A stretch of DNA of 64,000 nt from contig NZ_CP070608.1 in NCBI RefSeq assembly GCF_017068455.1, forward strand, positions 3,763,488 through 3,827,487, given 5' to 3'. The number at the start of each line of letters is the position of its first letter. The stretch's first letter is position 1. The position numbers and the translations under genes are program-made. The stretch is from Fulvivirga lutea (GTDB lineage Bacteria > Bacteroidota > Bacteroidia > Cytophagales > Cyclobacteriaceae). Below, piece by piece: positions 30,464 through 40,580 of this stretch. Under the pieces are notes generated by a model. It did not search any database and was not told the origin of the DNA. It saw only the letters and a list, made by a program, of their open reading frames with translations.

Positions 30464-32131
30464 TTAAGCTTTAACAGGTTCTCTATGCCCTACCCACGTA
30501 AATCGCTTAATCACATACTCAGGGTTAGTAAATGACGCATTACCTGCCGGGTTACCGCCAGTCACATGAAAATCACTAAAGCCGGCATTCTGATTCATAT
30601 AAATACCCCCAACTAAGTTGAAACTAACCGGAGTAGCCGCTAATGACATTTGATCAGCGATCATTTCTTTCGTATCGGCATCAGTACTATACGCACCGCA
30701 AGAAATGGCCCCATGCTTAATGGCCATATCTTTAGCCAAAGCAACTGATTCTTTCGTGTCTTTAGTCTTCACTAAAATGACAATTGGGCCAAACAGTTCA
30801 GAGCTGAATTTTTGCTTATCGGCAGCATCCATGGTTAAAACAGCCGGAGTTGCAATTCTTGCATCTTTAAACATTGGATTTTCAATTGAACGAGACTCCA
30901 ACAGTACCTTACCTCCCAACTGACCAATAGTTTCCACTCTTTCGCATGTATTTTTATTCTGAACCGCACCTAACACAAACGGACCTGCTTTTGGATTACC
31001 TACTAATCCATTAATATTCTCAACTAGTTTCGCTGCGAACTCATCAAAAGAAACGTTGCCATCGGGAGTATTAATACCACCTTCCGGAATGTAGAAATTC
31101 TGAGGTGCAGTACACATCTGGCCGCTGTAGAGTGTTACTGAGAATGCCAGGTTGGCCGCCACTTTATCGATATTTTCAGCTGAATCTAAGATCACAGAGT
31201 TTACACCCGTTTTCTCTGTAAATACCGCCTTGCCTGAAAGGCCTTCCAAATAACTACCGAAATGCGAGTTACCAGTAAAGTCAATCACTTTCACTGCTTC
31301 GTGCTCTGCCAATTCCTTAGTGATGGTTTTATCATATGTATCTACAGCCAGCTGACAGATATTTGGATCCATATTATTCTCAGCTAAAACATTCTGTATT
31401 TCTGCTACGAAAATCGCCATTGGTAAAATCGCGCCCGGGTGAGGCTTTACTATTACAGGATTACCTGTTACCAAACTTGCATAGACGCCCGGCACACTAT
31501 TCCATGTAGGGAAAGTGGAACACCCAATAACAAGGCCAAGACCTTTCGGCACAGCGCGCCATTGCTTATCTAAAGTAATATTGAATTTACCCATCGGTTT
31601 ATCCCAAACCACATTTTTAGGAAACCTATTAAGTTCTTCGTAGCCTGCCGCGATGGCTTCTAACGCTCTATCAGCTGCATGCGGACCCGATGCCTGAAAG
31701 GCCATCATGTACCCCTGGCCGGTAGTATGCATAGTGGCATAAGCTACCTCAAAAAATCGCTCTTTCACTCTCTCAAGGGATTCTACCAAAATTCCTGCTC
31801 GGTCATTTACATCCACTTTTCTCCAGGAGTTGAAAGCGGTTAAGCCTCTCTCAACTAAGGTCTCCACACCAAAAGCAGGATACTGAATATTCAAAGGAGT
31901 TTGCATGTATGGCGACTCCTCTACACCTATCCATGATTTTGGATTTTCTTGTTTTAGTTCTTCAAACTTCTTGCCTACGCTAGCTTGAAATTTCTTTCTG
32001 CCATCCGCGTCAGCTGTTTCACCATATACTGATGGTGATGGATGCTCCGGATAAGCTGCGAAAAAAGTTCTTTCGTGTAGCGCTTTTACGGCTTTATCTA
32101 AAATATCTTTATGCTTCGAATATAAACTCAT
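30464..32131 (-). CDS. paaN: PaaN-type aldehyde dehydrogenase family protein (phenylacetate degradation)
   Basis: 555 residues, the length of the PaaN subfamily of aldehyde dehydrogenases. The catalytic cysteine lies in SGQMCTAPQN; other ALDH motifs are LGLVIGCSTFPTWN, NPVIVKPHPGA and the glutamate-bearing segment FTEKTGVNSVIL. PaaN proteins are linked to oxidation of the ring-opened aldehyde in aerobic phenylacetyl-CoA breakdown. No other paa gene is visible in the window, so its pathway partner must lie elsewhere. It starts 80 bases from the divergent subtilase gene. Confidence 0.85.
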   Translation of the reverse strand: MSLYSKHKDILDKAVKALHERTFFAAYPEHPSPSVYGETADADGRKKFQASVGKKFEELKQENPKSWIGVEESPYMQTPLNIQYPAFGVETLVERGLTAFNSWRKVDVNDRAGILVESLERVKERFFEVAYATMHTTGQGYMMAFQASGPHAADRALEAIAAGYEELNRFPKNVVWDKPMGKFNITLDKQWRAVPKGLGLVIGCSTFPTWNSVPGVYASLVTGNPVIVKPHPGAILPMAIFVAEIQNVLAENNMDPNICQLAVDTYDKTITKELAEHEAVKVIDFTGNSHFGSYLEGLSGKAVFTEKTGVNSVILDSAENIDKVAANLAFSVTLYSGQMCTAPQNFYIPEGGINTPDGNVSFDEFAAKLVENINGLVGNPKAGPFVLGAVQNKNTCERVETIGQLGGKVLLESRSIENPMFKDARIATPAVLTMDAADKQKFSSELFGPIVILVKTKDTKESVALAKDMAIKHGAISCGAYSTDADTKEMIADQMSLAATPVSFNLVGGIYMNQNAGFSDFHVTGGNPAGNASFTNPEYVIKRFTWVGHREPVKA

Positions 32132-32277
32132 AAGAATTGTGTTTTATCAATGATTAGGATAGCGAAGATAAGCCATCTTACATTAAAATCTCAACCGATT
32201 GCACCAGCGAAATGTTATTGTCTTGGGGTTTACCATTTGGCGATTCGATATATTTAAAACTGAATCTAATTTTAGTG

Positions 32278-35200
32278 TTGAAAAGGCTTATATCCATATT
32301 CTTTTTATTGATACTTTCTGCGCCTGTTCTGATAGGTCAGAAAAGAACATATGAGCTACCCAAAGGCGTTAATGATAGTCAGTATGATGCCAATACCATT
32401 ATTGTAAAACTGAAGTCCGGTGAGCACAAGGCAAAATCCTTAGCGAACACAGAGCTTTTCAGTAAACCTCCACAAGCCGCTTTACTCCATACAGCCCAAA
32501 AAAATAATCACCCGCTATCTTCCATTTATAAAGTTCAGGTTGAAGAAGGAAAGTCCGTATTGGAAGAAATTAATAGATTACTTAGCTATGATGAGGTGGA
32601 ATATGCAGAACCTTATTTCAATCATAGGCCACTATTATTACCGAATGATCCGGGCGCCAATCCAACTACTGGCGCACAATACTATTTAAATAATATCAGG
32701 GCCTATGATGCCTGGAGTATTGAACAAGGAGATTCTACCATTGTCATTGGAATTTTGGACTCCGGAGTTGAGCCCAATCATACTGATATGGTCAATCAAA
32801 TTGCCTATAACTTCAATGACCCTATCAATGGTATTGATGATGATGGCGATGGGTTGGTTGACAATTTCGCTGGTTGGGATATTGCGGATAACGATAACAA
32901 TCCCGTGGCGGATGTAGATGTGCATGGAACCGAGGTTGGGGCTGTATCTTCCGCCCGAACGAATAATGGAATTGGTATTGCTGGAACTGGCTATAAATCA
33001 AAATTCCTGCCTATTAAAATTTTCACTTCGCCAGCCAACAATTTCAAATTTGGTTATGAAGCTATTGCTCTGGCTGCCGATTTAGGTTGTAAGGTGATTA
33101 ACCTATCGTGGGGTTCTGCGGGTTCTTTCTCACAATTCGGACAGGATGTAATTAATTATGCCGTGTTGGAAAAAGATGTAGTGATCATTGCAGCGGCAGG
33201 AAACACCAATGAAGAATTGGATTTTTATCCCGCTTCATTCGATAATGTAATTTCCGTAAGTGCCTCAGACATCAACGATGAAAAAACATTCTTCGCGACC
33301 TTCAGTCATAAAGTAGATATGGTGGCACCAGGCATTGAAATATATACAGCCACCAATGGAAACACCTATGGAGGTGGCAGAAGTGGCACTTCCTTTTCGG
33401 CTCCGATGGTAGCAGGGGCAGCTGCGCTGGTAAGAGCGCGTTTTCCTGATTTATCTGCACAGCAAGTAATGGAAAGACTCCGGGCAACGGCTGATGATAT
33501 CTACACCATTGGCACTAACTCAACTTATGAAGGCATGCTCGGCAAAGGGCGACTTAACATGCTCAGAGCACTTACGGATGTCACGCCTTCTATTCGTATC
33601 GATTCTTCAAATTATACGAATGGGCTAGGCAATTTTGCCTATCGTGGAGATACATTGGAACTCCATTTTCAATTCAAAAATTATTTGGATGCATTTCAAT
33701 CAGGTGAGATTACGATCAGCAGCAATTCACCACATGTAACATTTCTAACCAACACTTTTAATGTTGCATCACTAAGCACATTGCAATCTACCGACAATTT
33801 TGACGAACCATTTCAGGTAAAACTTTCAAACAATACGCCACCAGATACGGAGCTTGTTTTTAGGCTAGATTATACCGATGGTGTTTATGAAGATTTTGAA
33901 TATATCTCTATCGTAACCTCATCCCCACATACGATTATTCAGGGCAATAATTTAGCGATGACGGTTACATCTGATGGTGATTTGGGTTATGATGCAGACT
34001 TTTTAAATGATGGAATAGGCATTCAGTTCGAAGGTGAGCTAGTTGCAGATAATACTGGTCTCATACTATCTTTTAGTCAAACAGAAGTGATTGATAATGC
34101 GCCTACTAATTTCTCATCTGCCATTAAAGATTCAGATTTTGAAGTAATTGAGCATATTAAAAGAAACCAAAATGGGTATGCTCCTATTGAAGCTAAATCG
34201 GTTTTTAATAATGGAGATACCATACGCATTGAGCAAACTTCACTTTCGAACGATCAGGATGATTTCATTATTCAGGATTATAGAATAGTAAATACAGGCA
34301 GTCAATCATTCAACGATTTTACACTTAACCTATTTTCGGATTGGAATATTGGTGATCAAGACTTCAACAGGGCTTCCTGGTCTGGTGCACATAAATTGGG
34401 ATATATCCACAATGGAACTACCTATGTGGGCATAGCCTTAATTTCCAATCAGGATTCTGTTTATTCTGCTGTAAACAATCGTAATTTCAATGGAAATAGT
34501 GCTGATATTCCTGCCACTTTGAATGATAGTGTAAAATATGCGCATACCTCAGCAGGAATTCTTCAAACAGAAGCCGGTGAAGTGAATACCGGTAACGATG
34601 TTTCTCATTTTATTGGTGCTCAGATAGATTTACTCGAAGTAAATCAGGCAGAGAAAGTAACGTTTTGCTTCGTGGCAGGGCACTCGCTTGCAGAGTTGAT
34701 CGATTTGGTGAGTAAGGCCAAAACTTTTTATTCGGATCATTTGGCGAATCCTCCAATAGTAGCCATTGCAGAAACCTGTGTGGGCGAGCCTGCCATTATT
34801 AACCCTTCGGATGGCACTCTTTACAATTTCTATTCAGATGTAGAATTAGCCAACTTACTAGAATCTGGGGAGTCATTCACCACGGGTCCAATAACTTCTC
34901 CCACAAAATTCTATGCCATTAACAAAGACAATGCATTTGATAGCGATGTGTACACTGTTATCGCAAAGCCTAAATTGGTAGAAGCTGATTTTAGTGCCAA
35001 CCCATCGCCTCTTTTGCTGGATGAAACAGGCAACTCAATAGTAAGATTTACAGATTTGAGTGTTGATGGCGCAAGCTGGCACTGGCAGTTTGATAATGGC
35101 TTTACTTCCAATGTAAAAAACCCACAGATGAATTTCACTTCCACAGGCATGTACAACATCAGCCTGAATGTAACTAATGATATTGGCTGCTCGGAAACAG

Positions 35201-36420
35201 TGATAAAAAGTATCGAAGTAGCTAACCGAAGCAACTTGCCAAATATAGCTGATGTGAGTATTTGTAAGAATGAAGAAGTCACTTTCACCGCCACGAATGC
35301 TACTGATCTTGAGTTTTACTCTGATGAACAGCTAAGTAACCTGATATCCTCAGGAACTTCATTTACTAATCAGTATGAAAAAGACACTTCACTCTATGTA
35401 ATAAGCACCGACTCAGTTTATCAAAGTAACCCCAAGCACGTTCGTATTCATATCGATGATGTAACAGCTGATTTTACTTTCCATCCTGACACATTAGATA
35501 TTTCAAGCACCAACCTACTATCATTAAAATCAACCTCCATTGATCAGGTACTGGACATTTGGTATATCAATAACGAACTGCTTTCAACCCAAGCTGAACT
35601 GACCTACCCTTATGAATCTACTATACCGTTTGAGTTAATGTTGGTAGCAGAAAGTGCAACTTCGTGCACCGATACGCTGCGCGTTACCATTACTCCTGAG
35701 GTAAGTAGTATTCCTGTTTTCAAGAACATCGACATTTGCGCAGATTCATCGGCCATTATAAATCCGGAAGGGCATTTTTTACATTTTTATTCTGATGAAG
35801 CACTTACTCAATTGCAACATAAAGGGTCTGAAATTCTATTAGCCACTATTGAAAAAGATACCATCATATACATCACCAATAATGCCTCTCTTATTGAAAG
35901 TGCACCGCTAGCAGTCGCCATTAATGTCAGCGACATTGAAGCTCGTTTTACTACCAACCCTGAGGCACTAAATTTAGCTGAAGCTTCAGAGGTCAATTTT
36001 ACCGATCAATCAATTGATGCGATTGAATGGGTTTGGATTTTGGAATCAGACACCATCAGTACCGATCCTAACTTCAGTTTTAATTTTTCTGATATAGGCC
36101 AATATACGGTTGAGCTATGGGTGCGCGATGAATTAGGGTGTATAAATAATACATCTATTTTATATCAGGTAGAAAGCATTACTTCTTTAGCTAATGAAGC
36201 CGAAGAGTTTAACATTTATCCCAATCCTACATCAGATTTTCTCAGTATTCAGGGAGAAGGAATTAGTAGTATCCGACTATTTAATTCGGAGGGTCGTCAA
36301 GTTACTGACACTATTCAATCGACCAATACCATTAATTTGAAGCATTTAAAACCCGGTATTTATCTATTGGTGATCGAAACACATTCAAAAATCTATCATC
36401 GTAAGATTATTAAAAATTAG
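32278..36420 (+). CDS. Secreted subtilisin-like protease (S8) with T9SS sorting domain
   Basis: About 1380 residues if started at TTG 32278 (GTG 32275 is equally possible); an ATG at 32212 would put 22 extra residues in front of the signal peptide KRLISIFFLLILSAPVLIGQ. After an inhibitor-like propeptide the S8 domain shows D161 in GILDSGVE, the His in DVHGTEVGAV and the Ser in GTSFSAPMVAGAAAL. Behind it lie long beta-rich and PKD-like domains (WHWQFDNG...NPQMNFTSTGMYNISL, repeated later). The C-terminus FNIYPNPTSDFLSI...LKPGIYLLVIET is a type A T9SS signal, so it is exported by T9SS and cell-surface or extracellular. Confidence 0.88.
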   Translation: MKRLISIFFLLILSAPVLIGQKRTYELPKGVNDSQYDANTIIVKLKSGEHKAKSLANTELFSKPPQAALLHTAQKNNHPLSSIYKVQVEEGKSVLEEINRLLSYDEVEYAEPYFNHRPLLLPNDPGANPTTGAQYYLNNIRAYDAWSIEQGDSTIVIGILDSGVEPNHTDMVNQIAYNFNDPINGIDDDGDGLVDNFAGWDIADNDNNPVADVDVHGTEVGAVSSARTNNGIGIAGTGYKSKFLPIKIFTSPANNFKFGYEAIALAADLGCKVINLSWGSAGSFSQFGQDVINYAVLEKDVVIIAAAGNTNEELDFYPASFDNVISVSASDINDEKTFFATFSHKVDMVAPGIEIYTATNGNTYGGGRSGTSFSAPMVAGAAALVRARFPDLSAQQVMERLRATADDIYTIGTNSTYEGMLGKGRLNMLRALTDVTPSIRIDSSNYTNGLGNFAYRGDTLELHFQFKNYLDAFQSGEITISSNSPHVTFLTNTFNVASLSTLQSTDNFDEPFQVKLSNNTPPDTELVFRLDYTDGVYEDFEYISIVTSSPHTIIQGNNLAMTVTSDGDLGYDADFLNDGIGIQFEGELVADNTGLILSFSQTEVIDNAPTNFSSAIKDSDFEVIEHIKRNQNGYAPIEAKSVFNNGDTIRIEQTSLSNDQDDFIIQDYRIVNTGSQSFNDFTLNLFSDWNIGDQDFNRASWSGAHKLGYIHNGTTYVGIALISNQDSVYSAVNNRNFNGNSADIPATLNDSVKYAHTSAGILQTEAGEVNTGNDVSHFIGAQIDLLEVNQAEKVTFCFVAGHSLAELIDLVSKAKTFYSDHLANPPIVAIAETCVGEPAIINPSDGTLYNFYSDVELANLLESGESFTTGPITSPTKFYAINKDNAFDSDVYTVIAKPKLVEADFSANPSPLLLDETGNSIVRFTDLSVDGASWHWQFDNGFTSNVKNPQMNFTSTGMYNISLNVTNDIGCSETVIKSIEVANRSNLPNIADVSICKNEEVTFTATNATDLEFYSDEQLSNLISSGTSFTNQYEKDTSLYVISTDSVYQSNPKHVRIHIDDVTADFTFHPDTLDISSTNLLSLKSTSIDQVLDIWYINNELLSTQAELTYPYESTIPFELMLVAESATSCTDTLRVTITPEVSSIPVFKNIDICADSSAIINPEGHFLHFYSDEALTQLQHKGSEILLATIEKDTIIYITNNASLIESAPLAVAINVSDIEARFTTNPEALNLAEASEVNFTDQSIDAIEWVWILESDTISTDPNFSFNFSDIGQYTVELWVRDELGCINNTSILYQVESITSLANEAEEFNIYPNPTSDFLSIQGEGISSIRLFNSEGRQVTDTIQSTNTINLKHLKPGIYLLVIETHSKIYHRKIIKN

Positions 36421-36510
36421 GGGTAAGAATAACTTTTTAATGGTCATTCGTTGTTAATAAACATGTGCATATTTGGCACTTCGTTACAACTACTTAATTA
36501 TTAAGCTCAT

Positions 36511-37776
36511 ATGGCAAACGCTAAAGCTGAACTACTCACTATAGGAGATGAAATTCTCTACGGACAAATAAATGATACCAACTCACAATGGATGAGTCAG
36601 GAATTGGATAAGGTTGGTATTCGTGTAATCAGAAAAACCACGGTGGGAGATAATAGATCAGACATGCTTCAGGCATTTGAAGAAGCAGAGAATCGTGCAG
36701 ATATTATTTTAATAACTGGTGGCCTTGGCCCAACGAACGATGATTTAACCAAACCCTTACTGGCAGAACATTTTGACTGTGGCCTTAAAATGAATTTGGA
36801 AGCCCTTGAAGAGGTTCGTGAGTTTTTTAGAAGTAAGGGTAAAGAAATTACGCCCATCAATGAAAAACAGGCCGAATTGCCTATTTGTGCAGAGAAAGTG
36901 AGCAACACCTTAGGTACAGCACCGGGCATGTGGTTGGAGCGTAACGGAAAAGTATTCGTTTCCATGCCGGGAGTACCGCACGAAATGAAGAAAATGATGT
37001 TGGACACAGTAATTCCCAAACTCCAGAAATTCTATAAAACGGATATGATTTTCCATAAGGTGATCAAGACCATTGGAATTGGTGAATCTTGGTTGGCTGA
37101 TGAGATACGCGAATGGGAAAAGGCACTTCCGGAGCATATTAAACTGGCCTACTTACCTAGCCTGGGACAAGTAAAACTGCGCTTAACCGCTATTGGCGGA
37201 GATATGAATCAGCTTAAAGCTGATGTGGAAGAACAAATTGAAATACTGCATAATTATGCTGGTAAATACATCTATGGGTATGATAAAGATGAAATTCAGT
37301 CCGTAGTTGGTCAAATGTTAAAAGAACACAACCTGAAAGTGGCTTTCGCTGAAAGCTGCACTGGTGGGTATGTCTCGCATTTAATTACATCTATACCAGG
37401 CAGTTCATCTTACTATCAGGGCACTATCATTCCATATCACAATGAATTAAAAGCCAATGTTTTGGGCGTGAAAGAAGAAACATTGAAGGCTCATGGCGCT
37501 GTAAGTGAAGAAACCGTCATTGAAATGTCTAACAATGTGCGTAAACTTTTTAATGCAGATATCGGTATCGCGATAAGCGGAATAGCCGGCCCTGATGGTG
37601 GCACACCTGAAAAACCCGTAGGCACCGTGTGGATTGCCTATGCAGATGGTGAACAGACTAAAGCACGTATGCTGCAACTGTGGAAAGACCGCGAAGTGAA
37701 TATAAAAGCCACTGCAATCGCAGTAATGAACCTTATCAGGATAACTTTATCGAAATCGATTGAGATAAAAAACTAA
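36511..37776 (+). CDS. cinA: CinA-family nicotinamide-nucleotide amidohydrolase
   Basis: 421 residues, normal for the two-domain CinA. The N-terminal molybdopterin-binding-like domain (LLTIGDEILYGQINDTNSQW, ITGGLGPTNDDLT) is linked to the C-terminal deamidase domain with FAESCTGGYVSHLITSIPGSS and ISGIAGPDGGTPEKPVGTVW, which contain the nucleophilic Ser and neighbours of the NMN deamidase site. It recycles NMN to nicotinate mononucleotide in NAD salvage; the N-terminal domain can act as ADP-ribose pyrophosphatase. It is followed after 48 bases by the E2 gene in the same direction. Confidence 0.92.
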   Translation: MANAKAELLTIGDEILYGQINDTNSQWMSQELDKVGIRVIRKTTVGDNRSDMLQAFEEAENRADIILITGGLGPTNDDLTKPLLAEHFDCGLKMNLEALEEVREFFRSKGKEITPINEKQAELPICAEKVSNTLGTAPGMWLERNGKVFVSMPGVPHEMKKMMLDTVIPKLQKFYKTDMIFHKVIKTIGIGESWLADEIREWEKALPEHIKLAYLPSLGQVKLRLTAIGGDMNQLKADVEEQIEILHNYAGKYIYGYDKDEIQSVVGQMLKEHNLKVAFAESCTGGYVSHLITSIPGSSSYYQGTIIPYHNELKANVLGVKEETLKAHGAVSEETVIEMSNNVRKLFNADIGIAISGIAGPDGGTPEKPVGTVWIAYADGEQTKARMLQLWKDREVNIKATAIAVMNLIRITLSKSIEIKN

Positions 37777-37824
37777 AATGCTAAATTTGCGGTCAAATTC
37801 AGAATCAAAGAGATTTTATAATAC

Positions 37825-39150
37825 ATGGCACTAGTAGAACTATTAATGCCCAAAATGGGCGAAAGTATAATGGAAGCCACCGTGCTTACCTGGTTAAAAA
37901 GTGAAGGCGATACGATCGAGCAAGATGAATCTGTATTAGAAGTAGCTACTGATAAAGTAGACACGGAAGTACCATCTACGCATGCCGGTGTATTAAAAGA
38001 AATTTTGGCGAAAGATGGCGAAGTGGTTGAAGTGGGCAAGCCTATAGCGATAATCGCTACGGATGGTGACGAAGGTGGTGCACCAGCGGCTCCAAAAGAA
38101 GAGCCGAAAGCAGCTCCTGCAAAAGAGACAAAAGCTGAACCTGTTGCCGCTTCTAGCTCAAACGGCTCCAATGGCTCTGTTTCTTATCAGAATTCAGACC
38201 GTTTTTACTCACCATTGGTTAAAAACATAGCTAAAAAAGAAGGTATTGCTCTAGCTGAGCTTGAAACCGTTCCGGGTTCAGGAAAAGAAGGCAGAGTAAC
38301 AAAACACGATATTTTAAATTACTTAGAAACAAGAGGTTCTCAGCCTGCTGCCGCTCCTGCTCAAACGAGTAGTCCGGCACCAGCATCGCAGCCAGCTGCT
38401 GCACCTAAGTCTGCTCCATTAGTTCCTGCTTCTATCAGCGCAGGTGACGAAATCATTGAAATGGACAGAATGCGCAAGATGATTGCCGAGCGTATGGTAG
38501 ATTCTAAGCGTATTTCTCCGCACGTTACGTCATTCGTTGAGGCAGATGTAACCAACATTGTATTCTGGAGAAACAGAAATAAAAATGAATTCAAAAAGCG
38601 TGAAGGCGGCAATTTAACCTTCACTCCTATCTTCATTGAGGCGGTTGTTAAGGCCATTAAGGACTATCCAATGATCAACATTCAGGTGGATGGCGATAAA
38701 ATTATTAAGAAGAAGGACATAAATATTGGAATGGCCGTGGCGCTACCTTCTGGTAACTTAATTGTGCCTGTTATCAAAAATGCCGATCAGTACAACTTAA
38801 CAGGTTTAGCCAACAAAGTAAACGATCTGGCTGTAAGAGCGAGGGATAATAAATTAAGCCCTGATGAGCTTTCTGGTGGAACATTCACTATTTCTAACGT
38901 AGGTTCATTTGGCAACGTAATGGGTACGCCTATTATCATGCAGCCTCAAGTAGGTATTTTGGCGCTTGGCGCGATTGTAAAAAAGCCAGCGGTTATTGAA
39001 ACACCTGCCGGTGATGCCATTGCGATTAGACACAAAATGTTCTTATCACACAGCTACGACCACAGAGTGGTAGATGGCTCTCTAGGTGGTATGGTTGTTC
39101 GCAGAGTAGCTGATTACTTAGAGAAATTCGAACTGAACAGGGATTTGTAA
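37825..39150 (+). CDS. 2-oxoacid dehydrogenase complex E2 (dihydrolipoyl acyltransferase)
   Basis: 441 residues: a single lipoyl domain (about 1-78) with the lipoylated Lys in VATDKVDTEVPS, an Ala/Pro/Glu-rich linker, the E1/E3-binding domain (about 129-170, YSPLVKNIAKKEGIALAELE...GSGKEGRVTKHDI), a second Ala/Pro linker and the catalytic domain (about 210-441) with the active-site HRVVDG. It forms the core of a 2-oxoacid dehydrogenase complex. Whether the substrate is a branched-chain 2-oxoacid, 2-oxoglutarate or pyruvate is not decided by the sequence; E1 and E3 genes are not adjacent. Confidence 0.9.
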   Translation: MALVELLMPKMGESIMEATVLTWLKSEGDTIEQDESVLEVATDKVDTEVPSTHAGVLKEILAKDGEVVEVGKPIAIIATDGDEGGAPAAPKEEPKAAPAKETKAEPVAASSSNGSNGSVSYQNSDRFYSPLVKNIAKKEGIALAELETVPGSGKEGRVTKHDILNYLETRGSQPAAAPAQTSSPAPASQPAAAPKSAPLVPASISAGDEIIEMDRMRKMIAERMVDSKRISPHVTSFVEADVTNIVFWRNRNKNEFKKREGGNLTFTPIFIEAVVKAIKDYPMINIQVDGDKIIKKKDINIGMAVALPSGNLIVPVIKNADQYNLTGLANKVNDLAVRARDNKLSPDELSGGTFTISNVGSFGNVMGTPIIMQPQVGILALGAIVKKPAVIETPAGDAIAIRHKMFLSHSYDHRVVDGSLGGMVVRRVADYLEKFELNRDL

Positions 39151-39160
39151 TATTATTATC

Positions 39161-39342
39161 GTCATTACAAGCGAGTTTACGAGCAAAGTAATCTCTTCTT
39201 TAGAACGTCATTGCGGGCTCGCTATTAATTTTAAAAGTGTCATTGCGGTCATGCTCTTTATTTTTAGCATGTCATTGCGGGCTCGACCCGCAATCCCGAA
39301 TTAGACAGAAAGACAAAGATTCCGGCTCCAGGCCGGAATGAC
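39161..39342. repeat. Intergenic REP-like repeat cluster (gtcattgcgggct type)
   Basis: The 347-base gap behind the E2 gene holds several imperfect copies of GTCATTGCGGGCTCG and the inverted form CGGAATGAC, with the palindrome CGGGCTCGACCCG and the hairpin TCCGGCTCCAGGCCGGA. Elements of this look are scattered between genes in many Bacteroidota. No open frame or RNA gene is seen. They may act as transcription barriers or come from small mobile repeats. Confidence 0.7.
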
Positions 39343-39348
39343 AATACA

Positions 39349-39384
39349 AAAAGAGTGAATGCCAGACATTCACTCTTTTCTTTT
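39349..39384. terminator. Rho-independent terminator-like hairpin
   Basis: AAAAGAGTGAAT and ATTCACTCTTTT form a 12-bp stem around an eight-base loop and are followed by CTTTT; runs of A before and T after the stem fit a terminator that can work in both directions. It ends the E2 transcript. Confidence 0.8.
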
Positions 39385-39497
39385 ATCCGGATCCTGCTTT
39401 ATCACTATTCCAATAATTTTATTACTTAAGTGACTAGGATGTTGTATTTTTAATAAAGCTTCAATTATAAGTAGTTGTGTATAGCATTTTATATCAT

Positions 39498-40115
39498 ATG
39501 AGAAAATTTATAATTCTACTTGCGCTTTACTTTAGTATCAATATTTCAAGTGCACAACCAGTTTCATTTGAATTAAACAATTCAGATGCACTTTTATTAG
39601 ATTCTGTCAAGCTTAGTAAGCTAACCACTACATTGTGGAAGGTTAAGAAAATTGAATTTGTGAATAGAGAAATGATTGATAGTTATGAGCCCTTTGGTAT
39701 ATTACAATATGAAAATAATGGTAATCTTCAGTACAACTATGGATATGGAAGCTGGGAATTAATTGAAAAAAAATATTTAAAACATCAACTTGATGACAAG
39801 AATGTAGAGTCTAGATTAAATTTTGGTGGGATATATGCTGTAATTGAAATAATCGATTCCACACTAACGCTATCAAAAGTACTTACCAGTACAAGTGATA
39901 TGAAAAGAACAATTAGTTTAACAAAATATAGTGCCAATCGAAAATTTGGTAGTCAGAATCGTCCTTACTTAGGTAGAATTGAAAATAAAACAATGGACTC
40001 AATACGTTCATTAAGTAAAGAGGAATTGTTCATCTCTGGATTCAGGGTGAATAAAGATTTTATTATTGTCGAAACTCCCGATTCAGTTTATTGGATTAAT
40101 AGAAAAAGCAACTAA
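39498..40115 (+). CDS. Secreted protein, unknown
   Basis: 205 residues from ATG 39498, directly before the signal peptide MRKFIILLALYFSINISSAQ; a GTG seven codons upstream is in frame but unlikely. The mature part shows lipocalin-like features (KLTTTLWKVKKIEFVNREM, ILQYENNGNLQYNYGYGSWEL), the W and Y/N-G motifs common in small Bacteroidota calycin-type proteins. It is followed after 11 bases by a lipoprotein gene, so the two are probably cotranscribed. Confidence 0.68.
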   Translation: MRKFIILLALYFSINISSAQPVSFELNNSDALLLDSVKLSKLTTTLWKVKKIEFVNREMIDSYEPFGILQYENNGNLQYNYGYGSWELIEKKYLKHQLDDKNVESRLNFGGIYAVIEIIDSTLTLSKVLTSTSDMKRTISLTKYSANRKFGSQNRPYLGRIENKTMDSIRSLSKEELFISGFRVNKDFIIVETPDSVYWINRKSN

Positions 40116-40126
40116 TGACTTGATAA

Positions 40127-40516
40127 ATGAAACTAATAGTACCTATACTCTTATTATTTATAGCTTTTAGTTGCTCTGAAGAAAATCCTGTTCAACAAAC
40201 AATTGTTGTTGAAAGCCGATGGATAGAAATTATCAATGAATCAGATACTATTAGTTTTGAATCTTTAGATGGATTAAAAGTAATCAGTCTCAAACGAGGG
40301 ACTGAAATACAAAATGGACAATCCATACCAAAACCTGGCGCTGGTTTGTATGACTTTAAAATAACCAACGACAAAATATCCCTTCGTTGGTATCTATCAA
40401 GTAACTCTGCATTCAATGATTATTATTTCAACAAGTCTGATGACGAGCTGCAAATAGAAAATTTCTATGATGAAGGTGCTTCGGGTATTATTAATACATT
40501 TAGAAGAACAGAATAA
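40127..40516 (+). CDS. Small lipoprotein, unknown
   Basis: 129 residues with signal peptide MKLIVPILLLFIAFSC (Cys16 lipidated). The mature part is strand-rich (WIEIINESDTISFESLDGLKVI), ends GIINTFRRTE, and is similar in style to the small lipocalin-like lipoproteins of this genome. No motif for enzyme activity. It lies 11 bases behind the gene at 39498. Confidence 0.7.
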   Translation: MKLIVPILLLFIAFSCSEENPVQQTIVVESRWIEIINESDTISFESLDGLKVISLKRGTEIQNGQSIPKPGAGLYDFKITNDKISLRWYLSSNSAFNDYYFNKSDDELQIENFYDEGASGIINTFRRTE

Positions 40517-40580
40517 AATCTTTTTGAATCATCATTGCTAACTGACAATTAGATTAAAAATTAATAAAACCGTTTATATA

